Below are positions 1 through 11,785 of a DNA stretch of 64,000 nucleotides, in pieces. A program made the translations under genes and the position numbers. This DNA comes from Monodelphis domestica. Its lineage: Eukaryota > Chordata > Mammalia > Didelphimorphia > Didelphidae. The notes under the pieces were generated by a model, which saw only the letters and a list, made by a program, of their open reading frames with translations, did not search any database and was not told where the DNA came from. Location of the stretch: contig NC_077229.1 in NCBI RefSeq assembly GCF_027887165.1, positions 344,515,380 through 344,579,379 of the forward strand, in the 5' to 3' direction. Positions within the stretch are counted from its first letter, which is position 1, and each line of letters starts with the position of its first letter.

Positions 1-205
1 CTGTGGCAGGAGAAGAGGAGTGGGTTTGGCTGGCCCATTGCCCTGTGTCTACCCTGTTCCTCAGTGTCTACAAGCTGCTAGAGTGGGGGTGTACTTTTGC
101 CGGCTCAGAAGCCACCAATGAAAATATATATTATGTGTTGTACCATCTGGAACATAAGGGTGACCATCTGGCACATCAGTTTCTGTTGCCAGGTTCTATA
201 AGGCA
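1..205. other. Unassigned sequence at window edge
   Basis: No gene, repeat family or motif was recognised here. The 76-codon open frame starting at position 3 runs into the adjacent L1 and has no family resemblance. Confidence 0.4.
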
Positions 206-925
206 ATTTGGTTTTATCTTTATTTTATTTTAATAACAAATTTCCACATAAGTTCCAAAGTTATATGATTCATGTTGTCTCCCTCCCCAATCCCAAAGTT
301 GACATACAATTCAATCTGGGTTATACATATATTATCATGCAAAACATATTTCCATATTATTCATTTTTGTAAGTGAAAAATCTTATAAAACCAAAATCCC
401 AAATCATAGACCCAAATAAACAAGTAATAAATCATATGTTTTCATCTGCATTTATATTCCCACAGTTCTTTCTCCGGAAACTGGATAGCATTCTTTTTCA
501 TAAGTCCCTCAGAATTATCCTGGATCACTATATCACTGTTAGTAGCAAATTCTATCAAATTTAATCGACCCACAATATTTCAATTATATGTATAATGTTC
601 TTCTGGTTCTGCTTATTTCACTCTGCATCAGTTCACATAGGTTTTTCCAGCTCTTTCTGAAATCATCCTGTTCATCATTCCTTATGGCACAATAATATTC
701 CATCAACTATCATATACCACCACATTTTGTTCAGCCATTCCCCAATTGAAGGACATCCCTTTAGTTTCCAATTCTTTGCCACCACAAAAAGTGCAGCTCT
801 AACTATTTTTATACAAACAGGTCCTTTCCTTTTTTTTTTTATCTCTTTGGGATACAGACCTAGTAGTGGTATTGCTAGATCAAAATGTATCTGCAAGACA
901 ATCTGGAACCAAAACTTGAGAAACA
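206..925 (-). mobile_element. L1 LINE, 3' end (ORF2 C-terminus and 3' UTR)
   Basis: The minus strand reads the L1 ORF2 C-terminal signature FVVAKNWKLKGCPSIGEWLN between about 700 and 925, followed by the AT-rich 3' UTR and a degenerate T-rich (poly-A) end near 206-235. The same 3' UTR recurs at 32040 and 59960. It is 5'-truncated and too decayed to code. Confidence 0.8.
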
Positions 926-1049
926 AAGAAACAAAGGATCCAGATAGGTACTTTAAAACATTGGCAGATCTCCAGATGAATGGGTTCCGCAGAAAATTTT
1001 TAAGATAATGTCAATCTAAACTGGATATCAAAAGAATTGAAAATCAGTG

Positions 1050-1200
1050 AAAGAAAGGGGCAGCAGAGTACAGTGGACAAAGAGTAAGGCCTGGTTTTCA
1101 ATCCAACTTTTAATATCCATCAATTTACTGATTCTGAGCATTTACTTACCTTCCATTTAGCATTAGCTTCCTCATCTGTCAAGTGAAAATAATAATCATT
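1050..1200 (+). mobile_element. MIR-type SINE relic
   Basis: Shows the order 'gtggacaaagagtaaggcctgg' (interrupted), then 'cttcctcatctgtcaagtg', which is the usual 5'-to-3' order of a MIR/THER core. Diverged, with loose boundaries. Confidence 0.5.
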
Positions 1201-1314
1201 AGAGCACTAGAATTCATCCATCCTAGGGTTGCTATAAACCTAAAAATAAAATGTTAATTTTTTAATGGAAAAAATAGCAAATTTTTAAAACTAGGAAAAT
1301 AATGACTACCAAAA

Positions 1315-1860
1315 AGTTGGTTGGTTGGTTGGTTGTTTCCTTTGTACTTGAAGAAAACCAAAATAACATCACTGGTGATATCTTTTGATTCCTGAACAAA
1401 TTGGATTTAAGTGAAGCAGAGTTGCCTAACCATTGGCCTTAACTCTCTCTTCCAGAGTCATCACAGTAAAACTCAAGATAACTGACTGGTGATGGCTCTG
1501 GAGGCAGTTGGTGACCTTGGCTTCTTCTACATCTAACCAAGTGCTAAACATTCCACAGCATCCACTTCTGCCACCTTTGGAACCATTGGAACAAATTGCT
1601 CTCTTCTGATCCTCTGCTTGGGAAAGTATTCACCTGGCTGGAGTAGAAGCCCCACTATCTCGTCAACATGTTTGAGGCTTCTTAATTACATTCAATCTGA
1701 TTTAGCCTTTTCTGCTGAGATGGTTTACCAGAGTATGGCTGCTATATATGCTACAGCTTCTTGGAGTCACAGGTGGGAAATGAATGACAGGCAGACACCA
1801 AGGGGAAAAGTAGCTCTGAAAAAAGGGCTCAGCAAGCCTCCACATCAGAAGTACTAGTCT
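1315..1860 (-). mobile_element. RTE-like LINE/SINE relic
   Basis: Starts with a GGTT repeat and 'ccaaaataacatcactg', a pattern I associate with the antisense 3' part of marsupial RTE-derived repeats. Similar material in the opposite orientation lies near 33765-34380. Family call from memory only. Confidence 0.35.
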
Positions 1861-2114
1861 TCCCCGAATGCCCCCATTTGCCCCATATAATTGAAGGACA
1901 ACTAATTTAAATGTTATTATAATGATCAAGCTTGGCATTAGAGTTGAGAAAATGCATCTCTCTGGGGACCATGAGTTGAAATGCTGCATGTTTTCACATA
2001 CAATTCAATTGGTCATTTTTTCTGAAGTGTTTTTTTCCTTTTCTGATTTTAAATTCCTTCTACAAGGGAAGGCTTATAGGGGTGAGGAGCAAGTCAATAA
2101 AAAGTCAAAAATCA

Positions 2115-2245
2115 TTTGTTAAGTATTTACTATGTGACAGGTACTGTGCTAAACACTGAAATATAAATAAAAACAAAAGCAAAAAAGACATTCCTTATCC
2201 TCTGGGAACTTATATTCTAATAGGGGAAGACCATATATGTAAAGT
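2115..2245 (+). mobile_element. Ancient mammalian-wide repeat fragment
   Basis: Contains 'tgtgacaggtactgtgctaa' and a later 'gggaacttatattctaatag', the two ends of a common old interspersed repeat that also occurs at 18845, 49480 and 57165 here. Confidence 0.4.
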
Positions 2246-2293
2246 GTGCTTGAAAGTAGAGGAAGGAAGGAGAACATACCCATCTTAGGATAT

Positions 2294-2529
2294 TGTATAA
2301 TTAGAATTTTGCTCCCCAGAACTCTCTTTCCCAGCTTCCCATGTTCCTTCTCACATTACATGCTAACGTGGAATTTGGGTGAGAGTCAGGCAAGAGAATT
2401 TGATCCACATTTTTTTTTTACTTAGGCTTTCTAATTTTGTTTCTTTTATTTCTTCTATGTCAAGTGATTATTAATAAATCTTATAAAATATTATACTTGG
2501 AGTTATTAGATATTAACTTAAATCTTACA
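2294..2529 (+). mobile_element. Possible solo LTR
   Basis: Begins TG and ends CA, with AATAAA at about 2473 followed by a short U5-like AT-rich tail ending 'taaatcttaca', as in other LTRs of this window. No clear target duplication was found, so the call and the 5' limit are weak. Confidence 0.35.
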
Positions 2530-3869
2530 TTTCAATGGTTTAGTCAGAAGAACCAAGGGTGGCTAATGTGGACCCTTCCCAAAAAACTAAGGTTCTAGGA
2601 AGAATTCACCAATGAGAGAAAAGGCCTGCAGGAGCAGAGTGAGGAGGCAACTAACGTGTGGTATTGTCACATATATTTAAGGGAAAATGTGACATAAAAA
2701 TAAAAGTCACTAATAAAAATAAGATTAATATTTTTAAAGAAAATCAATAAGAGAATGAAAAATATATTTCCCACATGATTTTGGCAATATCACTAGGAAA
2801 TACTCCATCCAGTCCTCCACTCCTGAAAAAAAAATTGAAAATATAAAAAGGAATCAAAAAAATATTTTAAGCTCTAAAAAATTCTTAACTAGGGGTGAAG
2901 AGTTCTGATAAAAATATAAATTTCTACCTCTTTCTCTATCCCTGACTCTGTCTCTGCCCTTTGGCCTGAAGGAATATGAAGAATAATATTCAGTTTAAAT
3001 ATACTAAAGATTTGGGGGCTTATTTTTATTTTCTAAAATATCACATTCTTCACTTCCCTATTCTATCTCATAGAACTTTGAGACTGAATTCTACGAATGG
3101 GAGCCTCCATTTATTATCTCCTCTAAACCACTGCCATCAGTAATATAGCACAGACATATTTAGGCTTCTGTTTTTACAGAGTATCTCAAATTTTGCTACC
3201 CTTTCACTCCTCTGGGAACATCATGTCACTATCCCATTTTGCAAAACTCTGCTTAGTCCAAGTGAAGTCGTTTTTTATAACTCCCTCATTCTTAAAGAAA
3301 ACATATTGCTACAACCTTCCTAAGCAGAGAGATTAAGCCTTCTGATACCATTCTCACAATTCCATTCAGCCAATCATTGCTCTAGAAGAAACTAGAAAAC
3401 TAATTATCTCTAACATGTATCAGACAGAATAAAAAATAAAAGTCATGGTGGAGACTTTTCCCTTCCTCTACATTTTTACCCATTGATTAGTCTGAAACTA
3501 TACAAACCTCCATGGGTGGGCTCAGATGTCAGACCTAAGGAACATTTCATTTTTTTCCACTGGGCCTGAAACTTCTACTGGCTAGGAAGAATATTTTTAA
3601 ACGAGTCTCTTATTCTAGAGCTTTATGGGAGACATGCTTTTTCTCTTCCTTCAGTATAACAGTTTATTACAAATAACTTAAGAGGGCAGTTGCTGATAAA
3701 TCTAGGAAGGTTGTAAATAGGAGAAGGTGATCAATTTTCCTCAATTATTTTCTGTGAACTCCAAGAGTATTAAATCCAAATAGAAATCTTGAAACCAAAT
3801 GGGAAATACTGAATCCAAAATAGATCCTAAAACACTCCTTATCATATATTTATAAACTTAATTTCTAGA
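2530..3869. other. Unassigned AT-rich intergenic sequence
   Basis: No open frame above 60 codons resembling a gene, no RNA gene and no repeat family that I recognise. Probably old, decayed repeat and unique sequence. Confidence 0.4.
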
Positions 3870-4375
3870 CCTTGAATGTAAGAGTTTTATCCCTATTAGA
3901 TTTTATTTTATTATATTCAGTCTAGCTTTCTGGCCTTTCAAAATCTTTTTAGATTCTAACTATCATTCTATGTTAGTTATTCCTCCCAGTTTTCTGTCAT
4001 CTGCAAACCTTTGCCTTCATTCAAGTCTTCAAAAACATTAATCAACACAGAGATAAGCATAGATCCATGGTGTGTGCTACTAGAGAACTTCTTTCAGTAT
4101 GTTATTAAACATTTAATTAATTCTTTGGGTCTACTCATTCACCATTTCCAAATCCTTCTTATTATACTAATATACCTCTCTTCATATTTTCAACAAGAAA
4201 AGCATGAGCCATTTTACAAACCAGTAAACTATATTTTCATTTCCTCTCATCTTTCAGATTAATAATATTGTCAATAAAGGAAATTAGGCCAGCCTGGTGT
4301 GACTGGTTCTTGATTAAGCTATGTTGACTCTCTTAATGAGAACTGTCTTTTCCTTCATTGAAACCTACAGAATGC
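3870..4375 (-). mobile_element. L3/CR1 LINE relic, antisense
   Basis: Contains the antisense L3/CR1 run of phrases 'cctcccagttttctgtcatc', 'tgcaaacctttgcctt', then 'gggtctactcattcaccatt', in the order expected for an L3 element read on the minus strand. Heavily diverged. Confidence 0.65.
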
Positions 4376-4699
4376 TTTAAGCTACTTTTTTATTCATAGC
4401 CTACTTTATGTCATAAGTATACATAGCATACAAGAGACTAAAATGGACAATTATTCCTACCTCCTCAGGGGGAGCTTTCAAGTAACAAAGAGAAGACAAT
4501 TCATGATCCTCATATAGGTAACCTTGAGAATTATAACTGAAGCATATGGAACTTCATATGGTCCCTGAAAAGTTATATAGACATAAACATAAACATACTA
4601 GGCACTTTGCAAAAAGCTTTTGTATAAATCATTACCTAATATGATGTTCTTCAGGCCCTATCTTCATCAAGGACTTTTCTCTATCTATACCTCTCTTTT

Positions 4700-4845
4700 A
4701 TGAATTCCTCAGAGAGGCAGATTGACATAATGGAAAAACATGATGGAAAAGCAAAAGATTTCAAGTCAAGACCCAGATTTGAGTTCTGGTACAGGCATTG
4801 ACTGTTTTTATAGCTATGGGCAAGTCACTTAACTTACCAACAACC
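4700..4845 (+). mobile_element. MIR SINE
   Basis: Core order visible: 'catgatggaaaagcaaaag', then 'gatttgagttctggtac', then 'gctatgggcaagtcactta'. The MIR tail seems to resume at about 4995-5130 ('catgtggagataatactc'), beyond an L2 piece. Confidence 0.7.
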
Positions 4846-4849
4846 CCAT

Positions 4850-4990
4850 CCCCTTAAGCTTCTTGAGAGCAGTAATTGTCTTTTTCCTTCCTTGGTTTAT
4901 TTGCTTTCTTTTGAAGGAAGGGGTGCACTCACTGTGTCCCCAAAGCCTAGCATAGTGCTTAAACCATCATACATGCTTAATTTTCATGAA
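4850..4990 (+). mobile_element. L2 LINE 3' end, lying within a MIR
   Basis: Shows the L2 3' order 'cttcttgagagcagtaattg', then 'ccaaagcctagcatagtgct'. It separates two parts of what looks like one MIR. Confidence 0.5.
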
Positions 4991-5169
4991 TTTAACTGAA
5001 TTGACCTCTCACAATTTAACGCTCTCCATCTATCATGTGGAGATAATACTCATACTACCTTCTTCACAAGGTGGTGAAAAAAAAGCAGTTTTCAAACTCC
5101 ATGGAAATATGTGCCATTATTATCATTGCAATTACAGTAAGTGCCATATGGCTTATCATTTATTTGTTT

Positions 5170-5290
5170 TCATATTTGAGGAAGAGGTGGCTTTGTCTCC
5201 CCAACTAGGTCATAAGCTCTTTGAGGGGAGAGAACTTGTAGTATTATGGGACCTCATCAGGCACTGTGATACTTGACATAGTGTAGATGT
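5170..5290 (+). mobile_element. L2 LINE 3' end fragment
   Basis: Has 'aagctctttgaggggagaga' followed by 'caggcactgtgatacttgac', the diverged L2 3' terminal phrases. Confidence 0.5.
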
Positions 5291-5479
5291 CTAAGGTTTT
5301 GAATGGCAGACTGTGATGCATTGACTTGTATGTTGAAACTCCTCCATATCATTTGCTTCTGGAATAATTCTGCTAGAACTTGAATGAAACACAAAATTTC
5401 CTTCCCTTGTGATAGTCATACCTTGACTGCAAAAATGGTGCCACAGGATGGCTTAACAAGGCAGTGCAGCAAAACTGGA

Positions 5480-5700
5480 CTCATAATTACTGATCACCCT
5501 CCACGCTTTGCTCAACTTGTTCCCTCTATATGGAATTACCTGTCCCAGTTGTCTTTTCACCTACCTATTCTTTGAAGTCCAATTTCAATGACAGCATCCA
5601 CATGGAGTCTTTTCAGTTCTGCCCAATCTAAGCATAGTGTTCTTTGCCTCCTCAAAATTCCCTCAGCCTTTTCTACCTCTCACAGTACTTTCCCATTCTA
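5480..5700 (+). mobile_element. L2 LINE fragment
   Basis: Phrases 'tgctcaacttgttccctct' and 'tatggaattacctgtccc' match the L2 region coding the end of ORF2 and the start of the 3' UTR. Confidence 0.55.
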
Positions 5701-5709
5701 CCAAATGCA

Positions 5710-5860
5710 AATGTGATAGAGTCCTAGATTTGGTGTCAGAGGACCTGGGTTAGAGTCCTTAACTCTTTCACTACCCAACTCCCCTGACTTTGGACAAATC
5801 TCTTTACCTCTTTGAGATTTATCTATAAAATGAGATGAAATAAATGCATAAGGTCTTAAA
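5710..5860 (+). mobile_element. MIR SINE
   Basis: 'gtgtcagaggacctgggtta', 'gacaaatctctttacctctt' and 'tctataaaatgagatgaaat' occur in MIR order. Confidence 0.75.
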
Positions 5861-5869
5861 CAGAAAAAC

Positions 5870-6968
5870 AAAATTTTTCTGCTTGATCAACACCAAGGTG
5901 TAAAAAATAACATAATTGTTGTACATGTGTATATAATTGATGTAAAAAGTATACATTTGTAATATAGGATTGCATATTATAGTAATAGGATTGTAAATTC
6001 TGTTTCATACCTTATACATAGTAAAAAAATGTACAGAATACATAGGGAAGTTAGAATAACTTAGAGTAACAGTTAGCAAATAGTTTAAGAGTTACTAGAT
6101 ACTTAGTTTATATTCGCACATAGGGTAGCCATAGCATTTGAAACTAGAGTAGCAGAATAGTTATCTTTAAAGAAGTTATATGTAATAGCATTAGCTGAAA
6201 ATTTGTTAATGGAAATGTTATAATTGAATTGATCTTACATAGTGATAAAATAAGATAGGAAATTGTTATATTAGTATAAAAATTACAAAGATAGAAAATA
6301 GTAATAGTAATGGTTATTGATTTTTGCTTATGTTATTGTATTGCAACAATTGTTCTTATTTTTCTGTATTCATTTTTGCAATCCCCAATTCTTATCCCAA
6401 ACCTTTTGAAAACTGTCTTAGCTTAGGGTAAGTAGTGATAAATCTGGTATAACATACTGTAAGATAAGGATTTTTATTATTTTGGGGGGAATTTAGTTTA
6501 GCAAATAGCATAAGATAATTAGGACTAAGTATAATAGTTAACGTAATTGAGCTGGTTAGCTCATTGTGTGAAAGGGGACAATACTGTGGGGAAAATATTG
6601 CACAGAAAGGGTTTGGAATGTTAGAGAGAAGATTGATGGAAAGTAAAGGCAGTTGGAGGGGGAAGGGGAGATTTGGAGAGTGACAACTGCTTTCAAAGGT
6701 AACTCTTTCCTGGACCTCTGGACTGAAAGGAAGTCTTGCCCTGTCTCTTGGAATAGAAACCACCTTTATTCTTGTATTTTTCCCAACTGTTTGCTCTACC
6801 TAGATTCCTGGGGATACTGTCATCAAACAAAAGGATAAAAGGGGAGTTGTTTGAACTGTAATGCCAGTCTTTAGGGGCGTTAAGCCCAAACCAGCTCTGA
6901 AGGTCAGATTCTTTTTTTCCTCTTGTTGTCTACTGCTAAAGACTTTGAACTTAAGAAAGCTAGCATAG
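5870..6968. other. Unassigned, very AT-rich stretch
   Basis: Between 5880 and 6400 the plus strand is rich in short TA/ATAG words and nearly free of long frames. From 6400 it becomes more complex. No gene or repeat family was recognised; its position next to the LTR at 6969 allows for an associated old element, but nothing proves it. Confidence 0.35.
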
Positions 6969-7600
6969 TGTTAAGGGTAAATTTTAGGGTTGAGACTGAA
7001 TATATTTTTTAGTGGTAGCTAGGGATTTAAATTCTAAATCCCAATGAAATACTCAAGTCAGAATGGAATTTTATGGTGGTTTATTTACAATAGAAGGAAG
7101 AAATTAAGAATGAGGGAGAGAGGGAAAAGGGAAGATCTGTTCCAGCCTGGTCTGAGCCAGGGGGAGTTCAGAGGTCTCAGCCAAGGAGCCTTCCCAGAAG
7201 ATTAAATCTAGCTCGGCTTCCAGCCACAAGGCCTCCTCCAAGATGAGGGGCCTCCTCAGAGGCTAGTGCCTCCAGAAAGAGCCAAGGAAAAGGGGAGTCA
7301 GCCTTAACACTCGCCAGGTCTCACCCTTCTCCAAGTCAAGTTCCACCACCAAGGAAAAGAAGTCCCTCTCACAAGAAGTGACACAAAATATAAAGGCAGT
7401 TCTTTACATCACTTCCTGTCTCTCACATGGCTTAAACTTGGCTTTCGACAGCCCAGGGGGTCAGTCAGTTGTTTCTGATTTGTCACTTGCTAGCACACAC
7501 AAAAGAGAAAGAGTTTCATAGGGGAGAAGATTTTCTGTAACCTCAAGTATGCTAAATCTTGAGGGACCCATCTGTGTGTCCCCCCCCCTCACCCTGGTAA
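6969..7600 (-). mobile_element. Solo LTR fossil, minus orientation
   Basis: The first ~130 bases are clearly homologous to the 3' end of the LTR at 14848-15674 (both carry 'ctaaatccca' and 'gtttatttacaatagaggaag'-like words, read here on the plus strand). Same family group as the LTRs at 9151 and 11786. The 5' boundary near the C-run at 7581 is approximate. Confidence 0.55.
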
Positions 7601-7869
7601 AGTATCTGTAAGCAGAGTATTTTCCAGCACTTTAAATGATGAATTGGTAATGCTACTTTTCACATAATAGCTACTTATGTATATATGTATATATACTTGC
7701 TTATATGATGCTCAATATTTATTATATAAATTAATAGACATCTTAAAAATATAAAATACTGGAGCATTCTGAATTTCTGCATTTTACAATTTATTTTAAG
7801 AATATTTATTGCTAATAAAAACATCAAAGAAATCTAAGTTCTCAACCCACTCAATGAAAAGAATTCACT

Positions 7870-7998
7870 GAACATATTGGAACTTAATCTCCTCATCTCT
7901 TAAATAAGGGCATTAGACCAGATGATATCTAAGGTCCTTTCCATCTCTGACTTCTTTGTGATTTTTTGAATCTTTGGGACTCCTAGCATAGTGCTGGT
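7870..7998 (+). mobile_element. MIR-type SINE fragment
   Basis: 'aatctcctcatctcttaaat' then 'ggtcctttccatctctga' is the 3' half of a MIR. Confidence 0.5.
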
Positions 7999-8016
7999 CA
8001 CAGACTAGATATTTTT

Positions 8017-8874
8017 TTTAAATAATATTTTATTTGATCATTTCCAAGCATTATTCATTAAAAACAAAGATCATTTTCTTTTCCTTCCCCCCCACACCCC
8101 ATAGCCGACACGTGATTCCACTGGGTATCACATGTGTTCTTGATTCGAACCCATTGCCATGTTGTTAGTATTTGCATTAGAGTGTTCATTTAGAGTCTCT
8201 CCTCTGTCATGTCCCCTCAACCACTGTAGTTGGGCAGTTGCTTTTCCTCGGTGTTTCTACTCCTACAGTTTGTTCTCCGCTTATGAATAGTGCTTTTCTC
8301 CTAGATCCCTGCAGATTGTTCAGGGACATTACACTGCCACTAATGGAGAAGTCCATTACATTCAATTATACCACAGTATATTAGTCTCTGTGTACAATGT
8401 TCTCCTGGCTCTGCTCCTTTCACTCTGCATCGCCTCCTGGAGGTCGTTCCAGTCTCCATGGAATTCCTCCACTTTATTATTCCTTTTAACGCAATAGTAT
8501 TCCATCACCAACATATACCACAATTTGTTCAGCCATTCCCCAATTGATGGGCATCCCCTCGTTATCCAATTTTTGGCCACCACAAAGAGCACAGCTATGA
8601 ATATTCTTGTACAAGTCTTTTTTCCCATTATCTCTTTGGGGTACAAACCTAGCAGTGCTATGGCTGGATCAAAGAGTAGACTTTCTTTTATCGCCCTTTG
8701 GGCATAGTTCCAAATTGCTCTCTAGAATGGTTGGATCAGTTCACAACTCCACCAGCAATGAATTAATGTCCCAACTTTGTCACATCCCCTCCAGCATTCA
8801 CTGCTTTCCTCTGCTGTCATGTTAGCCAATCTGCTAGGTGTGAGGTGATACCTCAGAGTTGTTTTGATTTGCAT
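8017..8874 (-). mobile_element. L1 LINE, 5'-truncated, with target-site duplication
   Basis: The minus strand codes the L1 ORF2 C-terminus: RGCPSIGEWLNKLWYMLVME and WNDLQEAMQSERSRARRTLY are visible between 8646 and 8362, followed by the 3' UTR and a poly-T start at 8017. An 18-bp direct repeat, cacagactagatattttt, flanks it exactly (7999-8016 and 8875-8892). The perfect duplication and readable frame mark it as one of the youngest insertions of the window. It split an older MIR. Confidence 0.92.
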
Positions 8875-9150
8875 CACAGACTAGATATTTTTAAAATGTT
8901 TATAAATTGATTTATCCAACAGTAGAGATTTACTAATCCTATTGTGCACATGTATCCTACATTTATCTGTAGCCAGTTAGATTCAGCTGAGCTCTCCAGT
9001 AAGATAGGGATGGTAAGAGTGTAAAAGAATCTAGCTTTGGTAGATGAGAGCTCAACCTACTGGGAAGGATTAAAAGAACCTTCCTTGTACGTTGAAGAAA
9101 AATGATAGTCAACTCCCTTGAAAAGCACAGTTGATGGGATAGTTGTATGC

Positions 9151-9963
9151 TGTAAACCTTAAAAATTCTTAGACTTATGAATGTTGGAAAATTCCCCATT
9201 GGGAAATTTCATACTTGAAAAAATTTTCTACTGATAGTAAGAACTCTATTGGAATGTGAAACTCCTTGGCATGGGAGGATCCTTCTCCTCCCTACTTAAG
9301 ACTACTTTAGTACAGAAACCTTTTGCTAAACAATGGAAAGGGCTTAAGCATAGAACAGGAAGTTCTTTGAGTCATGATTGATTTTAGAATTGATACACTA
9401 GAGATACTTGGAATGACAGAACCAGGTCTTGGAACTTATAATCTCCACCCTACTCAGAGTAACAGGATTTAGGAAGGGCTGCAGCAAAGATCAAGATTTA
9501 ATTATTTGAGAATATGACCTTCAACAGACATGTGCAAAGGAAACAGACCTCTGGGCGGTCCTGGGTCAAGCTAGAGCCACCATTGGCACAGGGGAGACAT
9601 CGACAGTGATTGGTAGATGTGAGAACTGAGGGGAGGGGACTTAGATGGTTTGCTTAAAGATAGCGGGGTCTAAGGACAGGAGGAGGATTTGCTCTGGGAG
9701 GTTTTTCACTCTGAGAGGTTTTGTTCTGGAGGAGTCTGAGAGGAGAGAGGTCCTGGAGGGAGAGCTCCTGGAGAGGTCTGAGAGGAGGGCTTGCTCTGAA
9801 GGAGGCTGGAGGTGGAGGCCCCTGAGACTGTTTCTCCATTTTGGTCACGTGAGTGATAGGAACTGATCTCTTTTCTTTGCCTCAGCTATCTAAGGGCTTG
9901 GGCCTTTGGCCCAGCCTAAGCAGAGGGGGTATTTAAACCCTATTCCCTTCTCTCCCCTTTCTA

Positions 9964-9994
<31 letters not shown>

Positions 9995-10147
9995 ATCTCT
10001 AATACCTTTTTTCTTCCTGTTTGTAATTAAAAACTCCATAAAAGGTTGATTGCTGACTTGAGTTTTCATTTAGAAATTACATAGCTGAATTCCTTGGTGA
10101 CCTTAAATTAATATATATCAGTCTTTTAAAGTGATTTCTATATCACA
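9151..10147 (+). mobile_element. Solo LTR fossil (family A, copy 1)
   Basis: Starts TGTAAACC and ends TATCACA, flanked by the 4-bp duplication ATGC (9147-9150 and 10148-10151), as expected of a class I (gammaretrovirus-like) ERV. Contains a pyrimidine (CT) tract near 9962-9995, a TATA-like 'tatttaaa', and an AATTAAA near 10025. About 90% alike by eye to copies at 16792 and 38649 over most of their length. No internal region adjoins it. Confidence 0.85.
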
Positions 10148-10264
10148 ATGCTAAACTAGAATCTGCAAACCTCATGAACTTTCTGTTGATTCTCATCCTC
10201 TCCTACAACTGATCTCTCCCTACTTTGGTTTGGTTGATTTGAATTCAAGTTGGGAACCCACAGA

Positions 10265-11075
10265 ACACATGACCAAGAAGGAAAATGATAAATGTTGGTG
10301 GGGATGTGGGAAAACTGGGACAGTAATACACTGTAGGTGGAACTATGAACTGACATAATCATTCTGGAGAGCAGTATAAAACCATATCTACAGGGTCATA
10401 AAACTAGGCATACCTTTAGTCCCAATAAAACCACTACTAGATCTGTATCCCAAAGAGATCAGAGATGAGTGAAAGGACCCATTTGTGCAAAAATATCGTT
10501 AGCAGCTCTTTTGTAGTGGCAAAGAATTGGAAATTGAAGAGGTGCCCATCCTTTGGGGAATAGAAGAACAAGTTATGGTATATGGTTGTAATAGAATCCG
10601 ATCATGCCATAAGAAATTAATAGCAAGATGAGTTCAGAAAAACCTGTAATGACATATATGAACTGAGGCAAAATGAAGTGAGCAGAACGAGAAGAACAAG
10701 TGTATACAGTAACAGAAATATTGTATGATGAGTAATTGTGAAGGACTAAACTACTATCAGCAAAACAAGGATCCAAGTAGGCCCCAGGGGTTCATAATAA
10801 AAACACTATCCAGAGTCAAAGAAGGAACTTGTTGGAGCCTGATTGTAGATCAAAGCATGCCGTCTTTCACTTCATTTCCTTCATGAGTTTATAACATGTG
10901 GTATGTCTTCTGTCACAGCATGAAGAATATGGAAAAACATACTGCATGAAAGCAGTGGTATAACTTATATCAGACTATTTACTGCTTTGGGGAGTAAAAA
11001 GGGAAAGGAGGGAGGGTGGGAGAGAATCTGAATTGCAAAATATCAGAAAACAACTGCCAAAATTTGTTTTAAGTG
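10265..11075 (+). mobile_element. L1 LINE 3' end
   Basis: Read on the plus strand it has the L1 ORF2 end ('ggcaaagaattggaaattga', 'gaagtgagcagaacgagaag') and the 3' UTR ending 'caaaatttgttttaagtgta'. Older and more decayed than the copy at 8017. Confidence 0.8.
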
Positions 11076-11299
11076 TAATTTTTTTTATTTTAAGTTTTTT
11101 TTGTTGTTTTTTTGTTTTTGTTTTTTTAAGACCACTAGAACACTAGAGCTAGAAATCAGGCAATGATTTGGTATCCTCTTAAACAAGAGTAGATGAAACC
11201 ACTGAAGGCAGGTAGAACTTATCTCATATTAAAATGTATTAAAATGAAATGTCTGATAAATACAACAGTACACATAGGGTTAAGGGCTGCTATAGTTGG

Positions 11300-11720
11300 G
11301 AATTAATTATCAAAAATAACTTCTTAAAATTCCACTGTGATATAAGGAATGATGAACTGAAGTATTTCTACATGAACTGGAAGAATCTACATGAACTGAT
11401 GCAGAGTGAAATGAGCAAAACCAAGAGAACATTGTACACAGAAAGTAAACCATTTTGGAATTATTCAATATAATGGACTTTACTACTAATAGCAATGCAA
11501 TGATACAGGATGATCTTGAGGCACTTATGAGAAAGAATGCTATCCACATTGAGAGAAAGAACTGTGGGCATAGAAATTCAGAAGAAAAACATATGACTCA
11601 TCAGTTGTTTATATGGGCATATGATTTGGGATTTTGGTTTTAAAAGATTGTTTTGTAGCAAAATTAATAATATGGAAATAGGTATCAAGGGGGAAAAAAA
11701 GGAAAAATAATTTCTAAGAC
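11300..11720 (+). mobile_element. L1 LINE 3' end fragment
   Basis: Carries the ORF2 C-terminal words 'ggaatgatgaactgaagta' and 'gatgcagagtgaaatgagc', then 3' UTR and an A-rich end near 11690-11710. Confidence 0.7.
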
Positions 11721-11785
11721 ATAAGACAAGTCTCTTATGGCTTTAATTAATATATCTTGAGGATAGGGAGGTTGGATTAGACCAT

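Noticed and set aside
6392-6763. 123-codon minus-strand frame
   Set aside because: No recognisable motif, odd composition, and antiparallel to an unrelated plus-strand frame. Judged to be chance.
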